From Cytophagaceae bacterium (GTDB taxonomy: Bacteria > Bacteroidota > Bacteroidia > Cytophagales > Spirosomataceae), in the NCBI GenBank assembly GCA_027486845.1, contig JAIXOL010000049.1, positions 48,404 to 112,403 of the forward strand: a stretch of 64,000 bases of DNA. The letters run 5' to 3'. Under the pieces are notes generated by a model. The model saw only the letters and a list, made by a program, of their open reading frames with translations. It was not told the origin of the DNA and did not search any database. Every line of letters starts with the position of its first letter. The first letter of the stretch is position 1. This document shows positions 16,673-25,002 of the stretch, in pieces. A program made the translations under genes and the position numbers.

Positions 16673-17275
16673 ATGAAAAATCTTTCTATTGTAGTTCTTT
16701 TACTTTCAGTAATTATCTGGGGTTGTGACAAATCTGCTTCTTCGGCAACATCAGGAGGCAAACAAGTGGCCGGTCGTATTGTTTATGTAAATACTGACAC
16801 ACTTTTAAATCAATACGATTACTATAAAGACATTGTGAAGTCTTCTGAAAATAAGCGTTTCCGTCTTGAAACTGACATTGCTAATAAAGCAAAAAACTTC
16901 CAAAATAAAGTAGCGTTTTTCCAACAAAAAGTACAACAAGGTGGTATGACACAAGAGCAAGGACAAACTGCTCAGGCTCAATTGCAACAAGAGGAGCAAA
17001 CAATCATGGCATATCGTGATAAAGCCGCTCAAGATTTAGCGAAAGAAGATGGCAAGAAAACCGAAGATGTATTGAATAATATTCAAGCATTTTTGAAAGA
17101 TTTCAACGCTGGCGATAAATATGACATGGTAATCGGTTACTCGAAAGGTGGTGGTGTATTATTTGCCAAAGAAGATTTAGATATCACGAAGTCTGTACTG
17201 GAAGGTTTAAACAAAAAATACGCAGAAGATAAAAAATCAGGTAAAGTTAAAGCTGATACTACTGCAAGTAAATAA
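16673..17275 (+). CDS. OmpH/Skp-family lipoprotein
   Basis: A 200-residue OmpH-like protein with a lipoprotein signal: hydrophobic core and Cys18 in VIIWGCDKS. Residues 28-195 show the family pattern, with IVYVNTDTLLNQYDYYKDI at the start, a glutamine-rich coiled-coil core (residues 75-125) and a C-terminal YDMVIGYSKGGGVLFAKEDLDIT strand and helix. OmpH/Skp proteins act as periplasmic chaperones for outer-membrane proteins; as a lipoprotein this one would be membrane-anchored. It precedes tatC on the same strand. Confidence 0.88.
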   Translation: MKNLSIVVLLLSVIIWGCDKSASSATSGGKQVAGRIVYVNTDTLLNQYDYYKDIVKSSENKRFRLETDIANKAKNFQNKVAFFQQKVQQGGMTQEQGQTAQAQLQQEEQTIMAYRDKAAQDLAKEDGKKTEDVLNNIQAFLKDFNAGDKYDMVIGYSKGGGVLFAKEDLDITKSVLEGLNKKYAEDKKSGKVKADTTASK

Positions 17276-17367
17276 TTATTAATGCTTAATGAATGATGAT
17301 TGATGTTTAATGATTGACGTAAATAATTTACATTAGCATTTAAACATTAATCATTAACAATTACAAT

Positions 17368-18243
17368 ATGCCTTTAGACCAAACACCCTATTTTGATTAC
17401 GACGACGACGAAAAAGAATCGGAAGGCAAAGAAATGGGTTTTCTTGACCACCTCGAAGAACTTCGTTGGCATTTAATCCGAGCGGCACTTGCGATTGTAT
17501 TTTTCATGGTGATTGCTTTTGTTTTTATCGGAGATATTTACAATAAAGTCATTTTAGGCCCAGCAAAAGTTGATTTCTGGACTTATAGAATGATGTGTAA
17601 ACTGGCAGACATGGTTGGAGCTCCGGGGCTTTGTGTAAGCGAACTTAAATTTGAGTTGATGAGCCGTGAAGTTTCGGGGCAATTCGTAATGGCTCTTACT
17701 TCGGCGGCAATCATCGGTTTAGTTTTTGCGTTTCCTTATGTATTTTGGGAAATTTGGAGATTCGTAAAGCCAGGTCTGAAACCGACGGAAAGTAAGTCTG
17801 CTCGTGGAGCTGTTTTCTACGTAACTTTCTTGTTTTTCTCAGGTGTATTTTTTGGTTATTACATTGTTTCGCCGTTGGCTATCAATTTTTTAGTAAATTT
17901 TCAGATTGACCCAAGTATCAAAAATCAATTTGATATTGGTTCTTATATCTCAATTCTAGCAACTCTTACATTGGCTTGCGGAGTGGCATTTCAGCTGCCA
18001 GTAGCCATTTTTGTTTTGACAAAAATCGGTGTAATTGGGCCAGAATTTATGCGTACTTATCGCAAACATGCAATTGTGGTTATATTGGTTGTGGCGGCAA
18101 TTATTACGCCATCACCTGACGTAACGAGTCAGATTTTGGTAGCTTTCCCACTTTATATTTTGTACGAAATAAGTATTATTATTTCGGCAAGAGAAGAAAA
18201 ACGAAAATTGGCAGAAGATAAAGCTGAAGGAATTAAAGATTGA
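17368..18243 (+). CDS. tatC: Twin-arginine translocase subunit TatC
   Basis: A 291-residue inner-membrane protein, core receptor subunit of the Tat export system for folded proteins. The N-terminal cytoplasmic FLDHLEELRWHLIRA motif binds the twin-arginine signal, and about six transmembrane helices follow. The conserved FPYVFWEIWRFVKPGL segment is present. The N-terminus has an acidic stretch (residues 6-20) not usual in short TatC proteins but common in Bacteroidota. No tatA gene is adjacent. Closed by a strong terminator. Confidence 0.96.
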   Translation: MPLDQTPYFDYDDDEKESEGKEMGFLDHLEELRWHLIRAALAIVFFMVIAFVFIGDIYNKVILGPAKVDFWTYRMMCKLADMVGAPGLCVSELKFELMSREVSGQFVMALTSAAIIGLVFAFPYVFWEIWRFVKPGLKPTESKSARGAVFYVTFLFFSGVFFGYYIVSPLAINFLVNFQIDPSIKNQFDIGSYISILATLTLACGVAFQLPVAIFVLTKIGVIGPEFMRTYRKHAIVVILVVAAIITPSPDVTSQILVAFPLYILYEISIIISAREEKRKLAEDKAEGIKD

Positions 18244-18253
18244 TTTTTTTTAG

Positions 18254-18306
18254 AAAAAAGTAAAAGAGCGTAGAATTTAATAAGTTCTACGCTCTTTTAC
18301 TTTTTT
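18254..18306. terminator. Strong 22-bp hairpin terminator after tatC
   Basis: A perfect 22-bp stem (18254-18275 with 18285-18306), starting with an A-run and ending with a T-run, around a nine-base loop. It can terminate transcription in either direction. Confidence 0.92.
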
Positions 18307-18658
18307 ATGGTTTTTCAGCGTGCTTAATATACGTCAAAGCTCAATCATCAATTTGCTACATAATTACCTCACTTTCAGTGCCTTCTAAGGTTTTTCACGG
18401 GTGTTTCTGCGAATTAAAAATATTTGATACACCAATATAGATATGCGGCTGCCAAACAACTGTAATATCATCGTTTTTTTAATGTTTTGTATTTTCATTT
18501 GCTCGGCCATGATTGAATGTTTACTGACCAAAGTTTAGAAAAAAACTTATCGATTTCAAAAAAGGTAGTTCCAATACTCCTACACAATTTTAGCACCATA
18601 CTCATAAGAATATCATTTATTAGTGATTAATTTGTATCCTTATTATATTTTTTTGCTA
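18307..18658. other. Gene-poor gap with one small possible ORF
   Basis: This 352-bp AT-rich gap has no recognised gene. On the minus strand 18385-18510 encodes a 41-codon frame beginning MAEQMKIQNIKKT with a hydrophobic middle and a basic tail (RISILVYQIFLIRRNTREKP). Nothing in sequence or position supports translation strongly, so I note it only as a possibility. No promoter of the TTTG-N20/21-TAnnTTTG type was identified for the gene downstream. Confidence 0.4.
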
Positions 18659-19888
18659 ATGTCATTCAAGTGTATTTTTAAATATAGCATTTATTTGTGT
18701 TTTCCTTTATTGAGTTTTGCCCAACGAAACATTGAAGGCAGGGTAATTAGTGGAGATGACCGAAAACCGCTTTCGTTTGCCAATGTATTTATCAGCAACT
18801 CAACCAAAGGTCAACAAGCCGACGATAAAGGCCGATTTAAACTAACCAATGTGCCTGCGGGCGTACTTGATTTGGTGGTGAGTTTTATTGGTTACGAAAC
18901 CATTTCTATCAAAATAAAGGCTGATACACTTCGAAAACCTCTACTAATTATGCTTTCGCCCGATGTTATTGCTCTGCAAGGCTTTACCATAAAAAGGCTT
19001 AAAAATGGTTTTGAGAGATATTATCCGCTTTTCAAAGAACATTTCTTGGGTCGAACGGCTTTTTCTGAATCTTGTATTTTAAAGAATCCGAAAGTACTTT
19101 GGTTTTCATTGAGCGATGATGAATCGGAGTTGACAATCAAGGCCGAAGAGCCTTTGGAGATAGAAAATCGAGCCTTAGGTTATACTATTAAATACCAATT
19201 GGAGGAATTTAAGTATAGTTTTTCTCAAAACTATGTTTCATATTATGGATTTCCATTTTTTCAAGAAATGACCACAAAAAACGATAAAAAGTTGTTGAAA
19301 TGGCACGAAAATCGAGAAAAAGCTTATTTTGGTTCTCCACAGCACTTTTTCAAATCGACCATCAATTATGATTGGGCAAATGCGGGCTACAAAGTATATA
19401 CGATGCTTAGGAAAGAAAAACGTTTTTTCTTAGTTCCTCTTTTTCCCGAAATAAAAGATAGTTTGGGCAATATTATTCAGCACGCATCTAAACAAAAAAA
19501 AGAAATAGATTCGACTGATATTCTACTGAGTAAAGACTTTTGGTTACACAAAGTTCCTACTCCAAAACGCTCACCTTACGTACAGTATTTGCGAAAATTG
19601 CCCTTGGACGAAAATTGTATTTTTGAAGTAAAAGAGCATAATGCTTTACTTAATTTTGAAAACTATTTATACATTTTCTATGAACGAGAATTTGAAGAAC
19701 CTCAATTTGCCAATCTAGGCAAAAAAGATGCTCCTCAGGTTTCAATTTTGACACTTTTAGAACCTAGAGCTCAAATAGAATCAACGGGGCATTTGATTAG
19801 TCCACTTGCAGTTTTGTTTGAAGGGCATTGGGGAATCGAGAAAATGGGTGAATTTTTACCGATTGATTTTGAGCCTGAGTCATTTTGA
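18659..19888 (+). CDS. Secreted protein with carboxypeptidase-regulatory-like domain
   Basis: A 409-residue protein with a signal peptide (hydrophobic to about residue 22, ending LSFAQ). Residues 23-105 form a CarboxypepD_reg-like (DUF4480-type) beta-sandwich: the IEGRVISGDDRKPLSFANVFI opening and the GxFxLxNVPxG pattern followed by VSFIGYETISIKI. The rest (about 300 residues) has no clear family assignment but ends EGHWGIEKMGEFLPIDFEP, a form seen in Bacteroidota outer-membrane-associated proteins. The ATG at 18659 is chosen for the signal peptide. Confidence 0.82.
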   Translation: MSFKCIFKYSIYLCFPLLSFAQRNIEGRVISGDDRKPLSFANVFISNSTKGQQADDKGRFKLTNVPAGVLDLVVSFIGYETISIKIKADTLRKPLLIMLSPDVIALQGFTIKRLKNGFERYYPLFKEHFLGRTAFSESCILKNPKVLWFSLSDDESELTIKAEEPLEIENRALGYTIKYQLEEFKYSFSQNYVSYYGFPFFQEMTTKNDKKLLKWHENREKAYFGSPQHFFKSTINYDWANAGYKVYTMLRKEKRFFLVPLFPEIKDSLGNIIQHASKQKKEIDSTDILLSKDFWLHKVPTPKRSPYVQYLRKLPLDENCIFEVKEHNALLNFENYLYIFYEREFEEPQFANLGKKDAPQVSILTLLEPRAQIESTGHLISPLAVLFEGHWGIEKMGEFLPIDFEPESF

Positions 19889-19923
19889 TTTCATCGTTCC
19901 TCTGAAAATTATTTTATAAATAT

Positions 19924-19955
19924 TTTGATAAATAATTGAAATAATTCTACATTGC
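19924..19955 (+). promoter_or_regulatory. Possible promoter of the pnt genes
   Basis: TTTG at 19924-19927 and TACATTGC at 19948-19955 are separated by 20 bp, close to the Bacteroidota TTTG-N20/21-TAnnTTTG pattern but with an imperfect -7 element. It would start transcription about 25 bp before the GTG start. Confidence 0.3.
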
Positions 19956-19985
19956 CTTATCAAACATTTTTTTACCAAAATCACT

Positions 19986-21092
19986 GTGAAATTAGCCGTA
20001 ATTAGGGAAACCAAACCATTTGAACGCCGAGTAGCTCTCACGCCAGAAGTCTGCAAACAATTAATCCAAGCAGGATTTGAATGCCACCTCGAACATGACG
20101 CAGGAAAAACATCTTTTTTTGACGATACAGCCTATACGACCGTAGGAGTAACTATTCAGAATGATAAATCTACATTGCTTGCTGCAGCCGATGTAGTGCT
20201 TAAAGTAAATCCTCTTACTATCGAAGAGATTGCTGACATGAAAAAAGGAGCTGTGGCCATTTCTTTTATGTATGCCGCCACCAATCCAGTAATGCTCGAA
20301 GCAGCTGCAAAGCAAGGTATTTCGGCATTTTCGGTTGATGCTATTCCTCGTATTTCAAGGGCACAAAAAATGGATGCCTTGAGTTCTCAAGCAAACTTGG
20401 CTGGTTATAAATCGGTCATTATTGGTGCTTACCATCTCGGCAAAATCTTCCCTTTATTAATGACTGCCGCAGGCACAATCAAACCTGCAAAAGTAGTTAT
20501 TATGGGTGCGGGTGTTGCAGGGTTACAAGCAATTGCTACCGCCAAACGTCTCGGTGCAGTAGTTGAGGTAAGCGATATTCGTCCCGAAACAAAAGAACAG
20601 GTTGAATCTTTGGGTGGAAAATTCATCGAAGTAAAAGGAGATGAGTCTGTCAAAATCGAAGGGGGTTATGTAAAAGGCGTTTCGGAAGAATTCTTGAAAA
20701 AACAACAAGAAGTAATCTCAAAACATATCTGTGAAGCAGATTTAGTTATTACTACGGCATTAATTCCTGGAAAAAAAGCACCAATGTTGATTCCAGAGGA
20801 AGTAGTAAAAAACATGAAATTTGGCTCAGTAATAGTCGATATGGCTGTCGAACAAGGTGGAAACTGTGCTTGTAGCGAATTTGCTAAAACCGTTGAAAAA
20901 TACGGTGTAATCATTGTTGGCGAAGCAAATATTCCTTCGATGCTGCCACTCAATGCCAGTGAACTTTATGCCAAAAATATTTCAACTTTCTTGCTTCATT
21001 TGGCAACCAAAGATGGCTTCAAGTGGGAAATGGAGGAAGAAATAACCAAAGGTTCTTTGATTGTGCATGAAGGCAACATTGTAAAGCTATAA
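19986..21092 (+). CDS. pntAA: NAD(P) transhydrogenase subunit alpha 1
   Basis: A 368-residue cytoplasmic NAD(H)-binding domain I of the proton-translocating transhydrogenase. N-terminal AlaDh/PNT region MKLAVIRETKPFERRVALTP and the NAD fold with VVIMGAGVAGLQAIATAKRLGA near residue 170 are clear; VEVSDIRPETKEQVESLGGKF continues the Rossmann motif. The start is GTG. In this three-gene form (PntAA, PntAB, PntB) domain I is separate from the membrane helices. The complex makes NADPH from NADH driven by the proton gradient. Confidence 0.96.
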   Translation: MKLAVIRETKPFERRVALTPEVCKQLIQAGFECHLEHDAGKTSFFDDTAYTTVGVTIQNDKSTLLAAADVVLKVNPLTIEEIADMKKGAVAISFMYAATNPVMLEAAAKQGISAFSVDAIPRISRAQKMDALSSQANLAGYKSVIIGAYHLGKIFPLLMTAAGTIKPAKVVIMGAGVAGLQAIATAKRLGAVVEVSDIRPETKEQVESLGGKFIEVKGDESVKIEGGYVKGVSEEFLKKQQEVISKHICEADLVITTALIPGKKAPMLIPEEVVKNMKFGSVIVDMAVEQGGNCACSEFAKTVEKYGVIIVGEANIPSMLPLNASELYAKNISTFLLHLATKDGFKWEMEEEITKGSLIVHEGNIVKL

Positions 21093-21196
21093 GCAATACG
21101 CTTTACGCATTAGCCAACAAGCAAAATCCCACTTGTAAAATTAATTTTTAAAAAAAGCCTAAGGCATATAGCCTAAAGCCTAAAGCAAAAAATAAA

Positions 21197-21505
21197 ATGA
21201 ATCAAATAATAAATTTTCTTGGCGAAAACATTCAGATGATATACATCATTATATTATCTGTTTTTGTAGGCGTTGAGGTAATCGGAAAAGTACCTGCCGT
21301 ACTCCACACCCCATTGATGAGCGGTGCAAATGCCATTCACGGAGTCGTGATTGTTGGGGCAATAATTGTTATGCTCAATACTCCTGCCGAAAACATCTTG
21401 TCTTTGGCACTTGGTTTCGTGGCAGTTGTATTCGGTACACTCAATGTAGTCGGTGGCTTTGCCGTCACTGATAGAATGTTAGAAATGTTTAAAAAGAAAA
21501 AATAA
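21197..21505 (+). CDS. pntAB: NAD(P) transhydrogenase subunit alpha 2 (membrane)
   Basis: A 102-residue membrane protein with three transmembrane helices, matching the alpha-2 subunit. It contains the typical YIIILSVFVGVEVIGKVP and HGVVIVGAI segments and the TLNVVGGFAVTDRML end. It contributes to the proton channel (domain II). It lies 104 bp after pntAA; the gap contains AAGCCTAAAGC-type repeated words. Confidence 0.95.
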   Translation: MNQIINFLGENIQMIYIIILSVFVGVEVIGKVPAVLHTPLMSGANAIHGVVIVGAIIVMLNTPAENILSLALGFVAVVFGTLNVVGGFAVTDRMLEMFKKKK

Positions 21506-21590
21506 CCCAACTCTCCCAGTCCTTCGGCAATTCCATTGTGGCTTCGCTTAGGAAACAGGGAGGGCTAAAATATGGAGTTCCTTACTAAAA

Positions 21591-22991
21591 ATGGAAATAA
21601 AATATATTCTTGACATTATTTATTTAGTTGCTTCGGTAACTTTTGTGCTTGGTTTAAAAATGCTAAGCCATCCAGATTCGGCTCGTAAAGGTAATCTTTA
21701 TGCGGCATTTGGTATGACATTGGCAATTGTCGGCACTATATTATTATACAACCATTCCGACGGTTATACTTCTCGTGAGCCAATCAAAATCATATTGATT
21801 TTAGCCGCAATCGGAGTAGGAACGGTTGCAGGTTGGTTGACAGCAAGCAAAGTACAAATGACCAAAATGCCTGAACTCGTTTCGCTTTTCAATGGAATGG
21901 GCGGAGCTTGTGCTGCAATCATTGGTTTAATGGAATATGAGCATAATCTCGGCAAAACTGGTGCATTAGCAACGATTATTGCGGGTCTTATCATCGGTTC
22001 GGTTTCATTTAGTGGAAGTGTTATCGCTTTCTTGAAACTCAATGAAACGATGAAAAAGCCAATCAGAATTCCTAAGTATAATATTCTGAATACGGTTGTG
22101 ATGATTACCCTCGTTTTGTTCGGAGCATATATTGTTTATGCCCAACCTGAGCATCTTTTTTTGGTAGTTTTATTGTTTGTTTTCGCTTTGGTTTATGGCG
22201 TGTTATTCGTAATTCCGATTGGCGGAGCAGATATGCCAGTGGTTATCTCATTGCTCAATTCATTCACAGGTTTAGCTGCCGCTTTTGGTGGATTTTTATA
22301 CCAAAACCAAGTTATGCTCACAGGTGGAATCTTGGTAGGTTCGGCAGGAACAATTTTGACTTTGGCGATGTGTAAAGCCATGAATCGTCCATTGAGTAAT
22401 GTAATTTTTGGAGCATTTGGTGGAGGTACAGTCGCAGGTTCGGGTGCAGAGGTCAATGGAAGTATCAAAGATATTTCTATTTCAGATACCGCTATTTTAA
22501 TGAATTATGCTAAGAAAGTGGTAATCGTACCAGGTTACGGTTTAGCGGTTGCTCAAGCCCAGCACGTCATTCACGAATTGGAACTGTTACTCGAAGAGCG
22601 TGGCGTAGAAGTAGTTTATGCAATTCACCCTGTTGCAGGTCGTATGCCTGGCCACATGAATGTACTTTTAGCAGAAAGTAATGTTTCGTATGATAAACTC
22701 GTGGAAATGGAGGATATCAACCCACAATTTGCTAATACGGACGTGGTTTTGGTAGTAGGTGCAAACGATGTGGTAAATCCAGCCGCTAAAACCGACCCAT
22801 CTTCGCCGATTTTCGGAATGCCAATCCTTGATGTTGAAAATGCAACCAACATTATCGTCAATAAGCGAAGCATGAATGCAGGTTATGCAGGAATCGACAA
22901 CCTTCTATTCTACCAACCGAAAACAAGTATGCTTTTTGGTGATGCCAAAGGCGTATTGGCTAAGTTGGTAAGTGAGTTGAAGCAGATGTAA
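21591..22991 (+). CDS. pntB: NAD(P) transhydrogenase subunit beta
   Basis: A 466-residue subunit with eight to nine transmembrane helices and a C-terminal NADP(H)-binding domain III. Domain III motifs include VIVPGYGLAVAQAQHVIHEL, AIHPVAGRMPGHMNVLLAES and NDVVNPAAKTDPSSPIFGMP. Together with PntAA and PntAB this is a complete transhydrogenase. It sits directly before the NADPH- and ferredoxin-linked genes downstream. Confidence 0.96.
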   Translation: MEIKYILDIIYLVASVTFVLGLKMLSHPDSARKGNLYAAFGMTLAIVGTILLYNHSDGYTSREPIKIILILAAIGVGTVAGWLTASKVQMTKMPELVSLFNGMGGACAAIIGLMEYEHNLGKTGALATIIAGLIIGSVSFSGSVIAFLKLNETMKKPIRIPKYNILNTVVMITLVLFGAYIVYAQPEHLFLVVLLFVFALVYGVLFVIPIGGADMPVVISLLNSFTGLAAAFGGFLYQNQVMLTGGILVGSAGTILTLAMCKAMNRPLSNVIFGAFGGGTVAGSGAEVNGSIKDISISDTAILMNYAKKVVIVPGYGLAVAQAQHVIHELELLLEERGVEVVYAIHPVAGRMPGHMNVLLAESNVSYDKLVEMEDINPQFANTDVVLVVGANDVVNPAAKTDPSSPIFGMPILDVENATNIIVNKRSMNAGYAGIDNLLFYQPKTSMLFGDAKGVLAKLVSELKQM

Positions 22992-23056
22992 AACTTGTAT
23001 TAAATTAACAAAAAACTATATAATCATTGCCACTTTTAATATTTAACAAAATAATA

Positions 23057-23089
23057 TTTGGCAATGCTTTTTAAAATTAAGTAGTTTTA
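23057..23089 (+). promoter_or_regulatory. Possible promoter of the flavoprotein-Kor genes
   Basis: TTTG at 23057-23060 and TAGTTTTA at 23082-23089, 21 bp apart, match the Bacteroidota promoter pattern with one mismatch in the -7 box. The downstream gene begins with TTG at 23122. Confidence 0.3.
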
Positions 23090-23121
23090 CGTACCGATTT
23101 CAATTTAAAACTATTCAACCA

Positions 23122-24915
23122 TTGGAACCAACAAATGTACACGACCCCGAATATTATCATAAGGTCGTAGATTGTCAGTATGCTTGCCCAGCTCATACAC
23201 CTGTGCCTGAATACATTAGACTCATTGCCGCCGAAAAATATACCGAAGCCTATATGGTCAATTGGGAATCAAATGTTTTTCCAGGTGTTTTAGGTCGTAC
23301 TTGTGATAGGCCTTGCGAACCAGCATGTCGTCGTGGTCGTGTTGACGAAGAGCCTGTTGCTATTTGTCGTTTAAAACGAGTTGCCGCAGATAACAAAGGT
23401 GACATTACGCATTTGCTCCCCAAAATTCCTACAAAAGGAAATGGAAAACGCATTGCGTTGATTGGTGCAGGTCCTGCTTCACTTACAGTTGCTCGTGATT
23501 TAGCTCCTTTGGGCTACGAAATCCACGTTTTTGATGAGCAAATCAAAGGTGGTGGCATGATGCGTAGTCAAATTCCATCTTTTCGTTTGCCCGAATCAGT
23601 TTTAGACGAGGAAGTGAATAATATTCTCAATTTGGGAATTCACCAACACTTCAAAACCTATGTTTCGAGTTTGAAAAGTGTTTTAGATGATGGTTATGAT
23701 GCTGTCTTCATTGGTACTGGAGCTCCTCGTGGACGTGATTTGTCAAATCTCCCAGGTCGTGCTGAAGGTCAAGCCAATATACACGTTGGTATCGAGTGGT
23801 TAGCAAGTGTAGCTTTTGAACATACAAAACAAATTGGCAAAAAAGTTATCGTTTTAGGTGGAGGAAATACCGCAATGGACTGCTGCCGTACTTCTCGTCG
23901 TTTGGGTGGTGAAGAAGTAAAAGTAGTGGTTCGTAGTCCATTCTCCGAAATGAGAGCTTCTCCGTGGGAAAAAGAAGATGCACAGCACGAAGATATTCCG
24001 ATTCTTGATAATCACGTACCAGTTTCGTTTGTTTCAGAAAATGGCAAATTGAAAGGTATGACTTTCGAGAAAGTTCACGCTGTTTATGATGAAAAGGGCA
24101 AACGTTCACTCGTTCCAACGGGAGAACCGCACGTTTTCATAGAAGCCGACGATGTTTTGGTAGCAATTGGCCAAGAAAATTATTTCCCTTGGATTGAGCG
24201 AGATTTAGGTATCGAATTTGATAAATGGGAAATGCCTTCTGTCAATAGCCTTACATTCCAATCTACCAACGAGAAAGTTTTCTTTGGTGGGGATGCTGCT
24301 CTTGGACCTAAAAACGTAATTACGGCCGTTGCTCAAGGTCATTCAGCAGCAGTTTCGATAGATTTATATTGTCAAGGAAAATCTCTTGATGTTCGTCCTG
24401 ACCCATTCACTAACTTGGTTTCTCAAAAAATGGGAATTCACGAATGGAGCTATGATAGCATCGTGACAAACGACGACCGTTTTGTAGTACCACAGGCTGA
24501 AAAAGCACTCACATTAAAAGATCGCAAAAAAGAGGTTGAGCTTGGTTTCGATAAATTAGTGGGTTTTAAAGAAGCTGAACGTTGCCTTAACTGCGATATT
24601 CAAACAGTTTTTACCGAAAATCGATGTATCGAATGCGATGCCTGTATGGATGTTTGTCCAACCGACTGTATAACATTTACTACAAATGGCACCGAAGAAG
24701 ACCTTCGTACACGCCTCATGGCTCCGTCTTTACGCTTAAATCAAGACCTTCTAGTGTCTGATACTTTGGCGGCAACTGGACGAGTAATGGTAAAAGACGA
24801 AGATGTTTGCTTGCATTGTGGCCTATGTGCTGAACGTTGTCCAACTTCGGCATGGGATATGCAGAAGTTTTTCTATAATACAACAAAAGCACATCACGGT
24901 TGCGGACAGCATTAG
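23122..24915 (+). CDS. GltD-like FAD oxidoreductase with fused ferredoxin domains
   Basis: A 597-residue flavoprotein resembling the glutamate synthase small subunit and NADPH:ferredoxin-type oxidoreductases. The N-terminal Fe-S region has CQYACPAHTP and CDRPCEPACRRG. FAD and NAD(P) folds follow (ALIGAGPASLTVARDL and VIVLGGGNTAMDCCRTS). The C-terminus carries two [4Fe-4S] ferredoxin motifs, CIECDACMDVCPTDC and CLHCGLCAERCPTS. The first codon is TTG. Its position before korA and korB suggests it passes electrons between NAD(P)H and the ferredoxin of the 2-oxoacid oxidoreductase; such three-gene sets are known in Bacteroidota. Confidence 0.9.
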   Translation: MEPTNVHDPEYYHKVVDCQYACPAHTPVPEYIRLIAAEKYTEAYMVNWESNVFPGVLGRTCDRPCEPACRRGRVDEEPVAICRLKRVAADNKGDITHLLPKIPTKGNGKRIALIGAGPASLTVARDLAPLGYEIHVFDEQIKGGGMMRSQIPSFRLPESVLDEEVNNILNLGIHQHFKTYVSSLKSVLDDGYDAVFIGTGAPRGRDLSNLPGRAEGQANIHVGIEWLASVAFEHTKQIGKKVIVLGGGNTAMDCCRTSRRLGGEEVKVVVRSPFSEMRASPWEKEDAQHEDIPILDNHVPVSFVSENGKLKGMTFEKVHAVYDEKGKRSLVPTGEPHVFIEADDVLVAIGQENYFPWIERDLGIEFDKWEMPSVNSLTFQSTNEKVFFGGDAALGPKNVITAVAQGHSAAVSIDLYCQGKSLDVRPDPFTNLVSQKMGIHEWSYDSIVTNDDRFVVPQAEKALTLKDRKKEVELGFDKLVGFKEAERCLNCDIQTVFTENRCIECDACMDVCPTDCITFTTNGTEEDLRTRLMAPSLRLNQDLLVSDTLAATGRVMVKDEDVCLHCGLCAERCPTSAWDMQKFFYNTTKAHHGCGQH

Positions 24916-25002
24916 GCAATAGCTTTAAGCAAAAAACTATATTCAAATACAAAGCTTAAAGCGTTTAGCTTAAAGCATAATAATAAAAATCTCCTTCGGA
25001 GC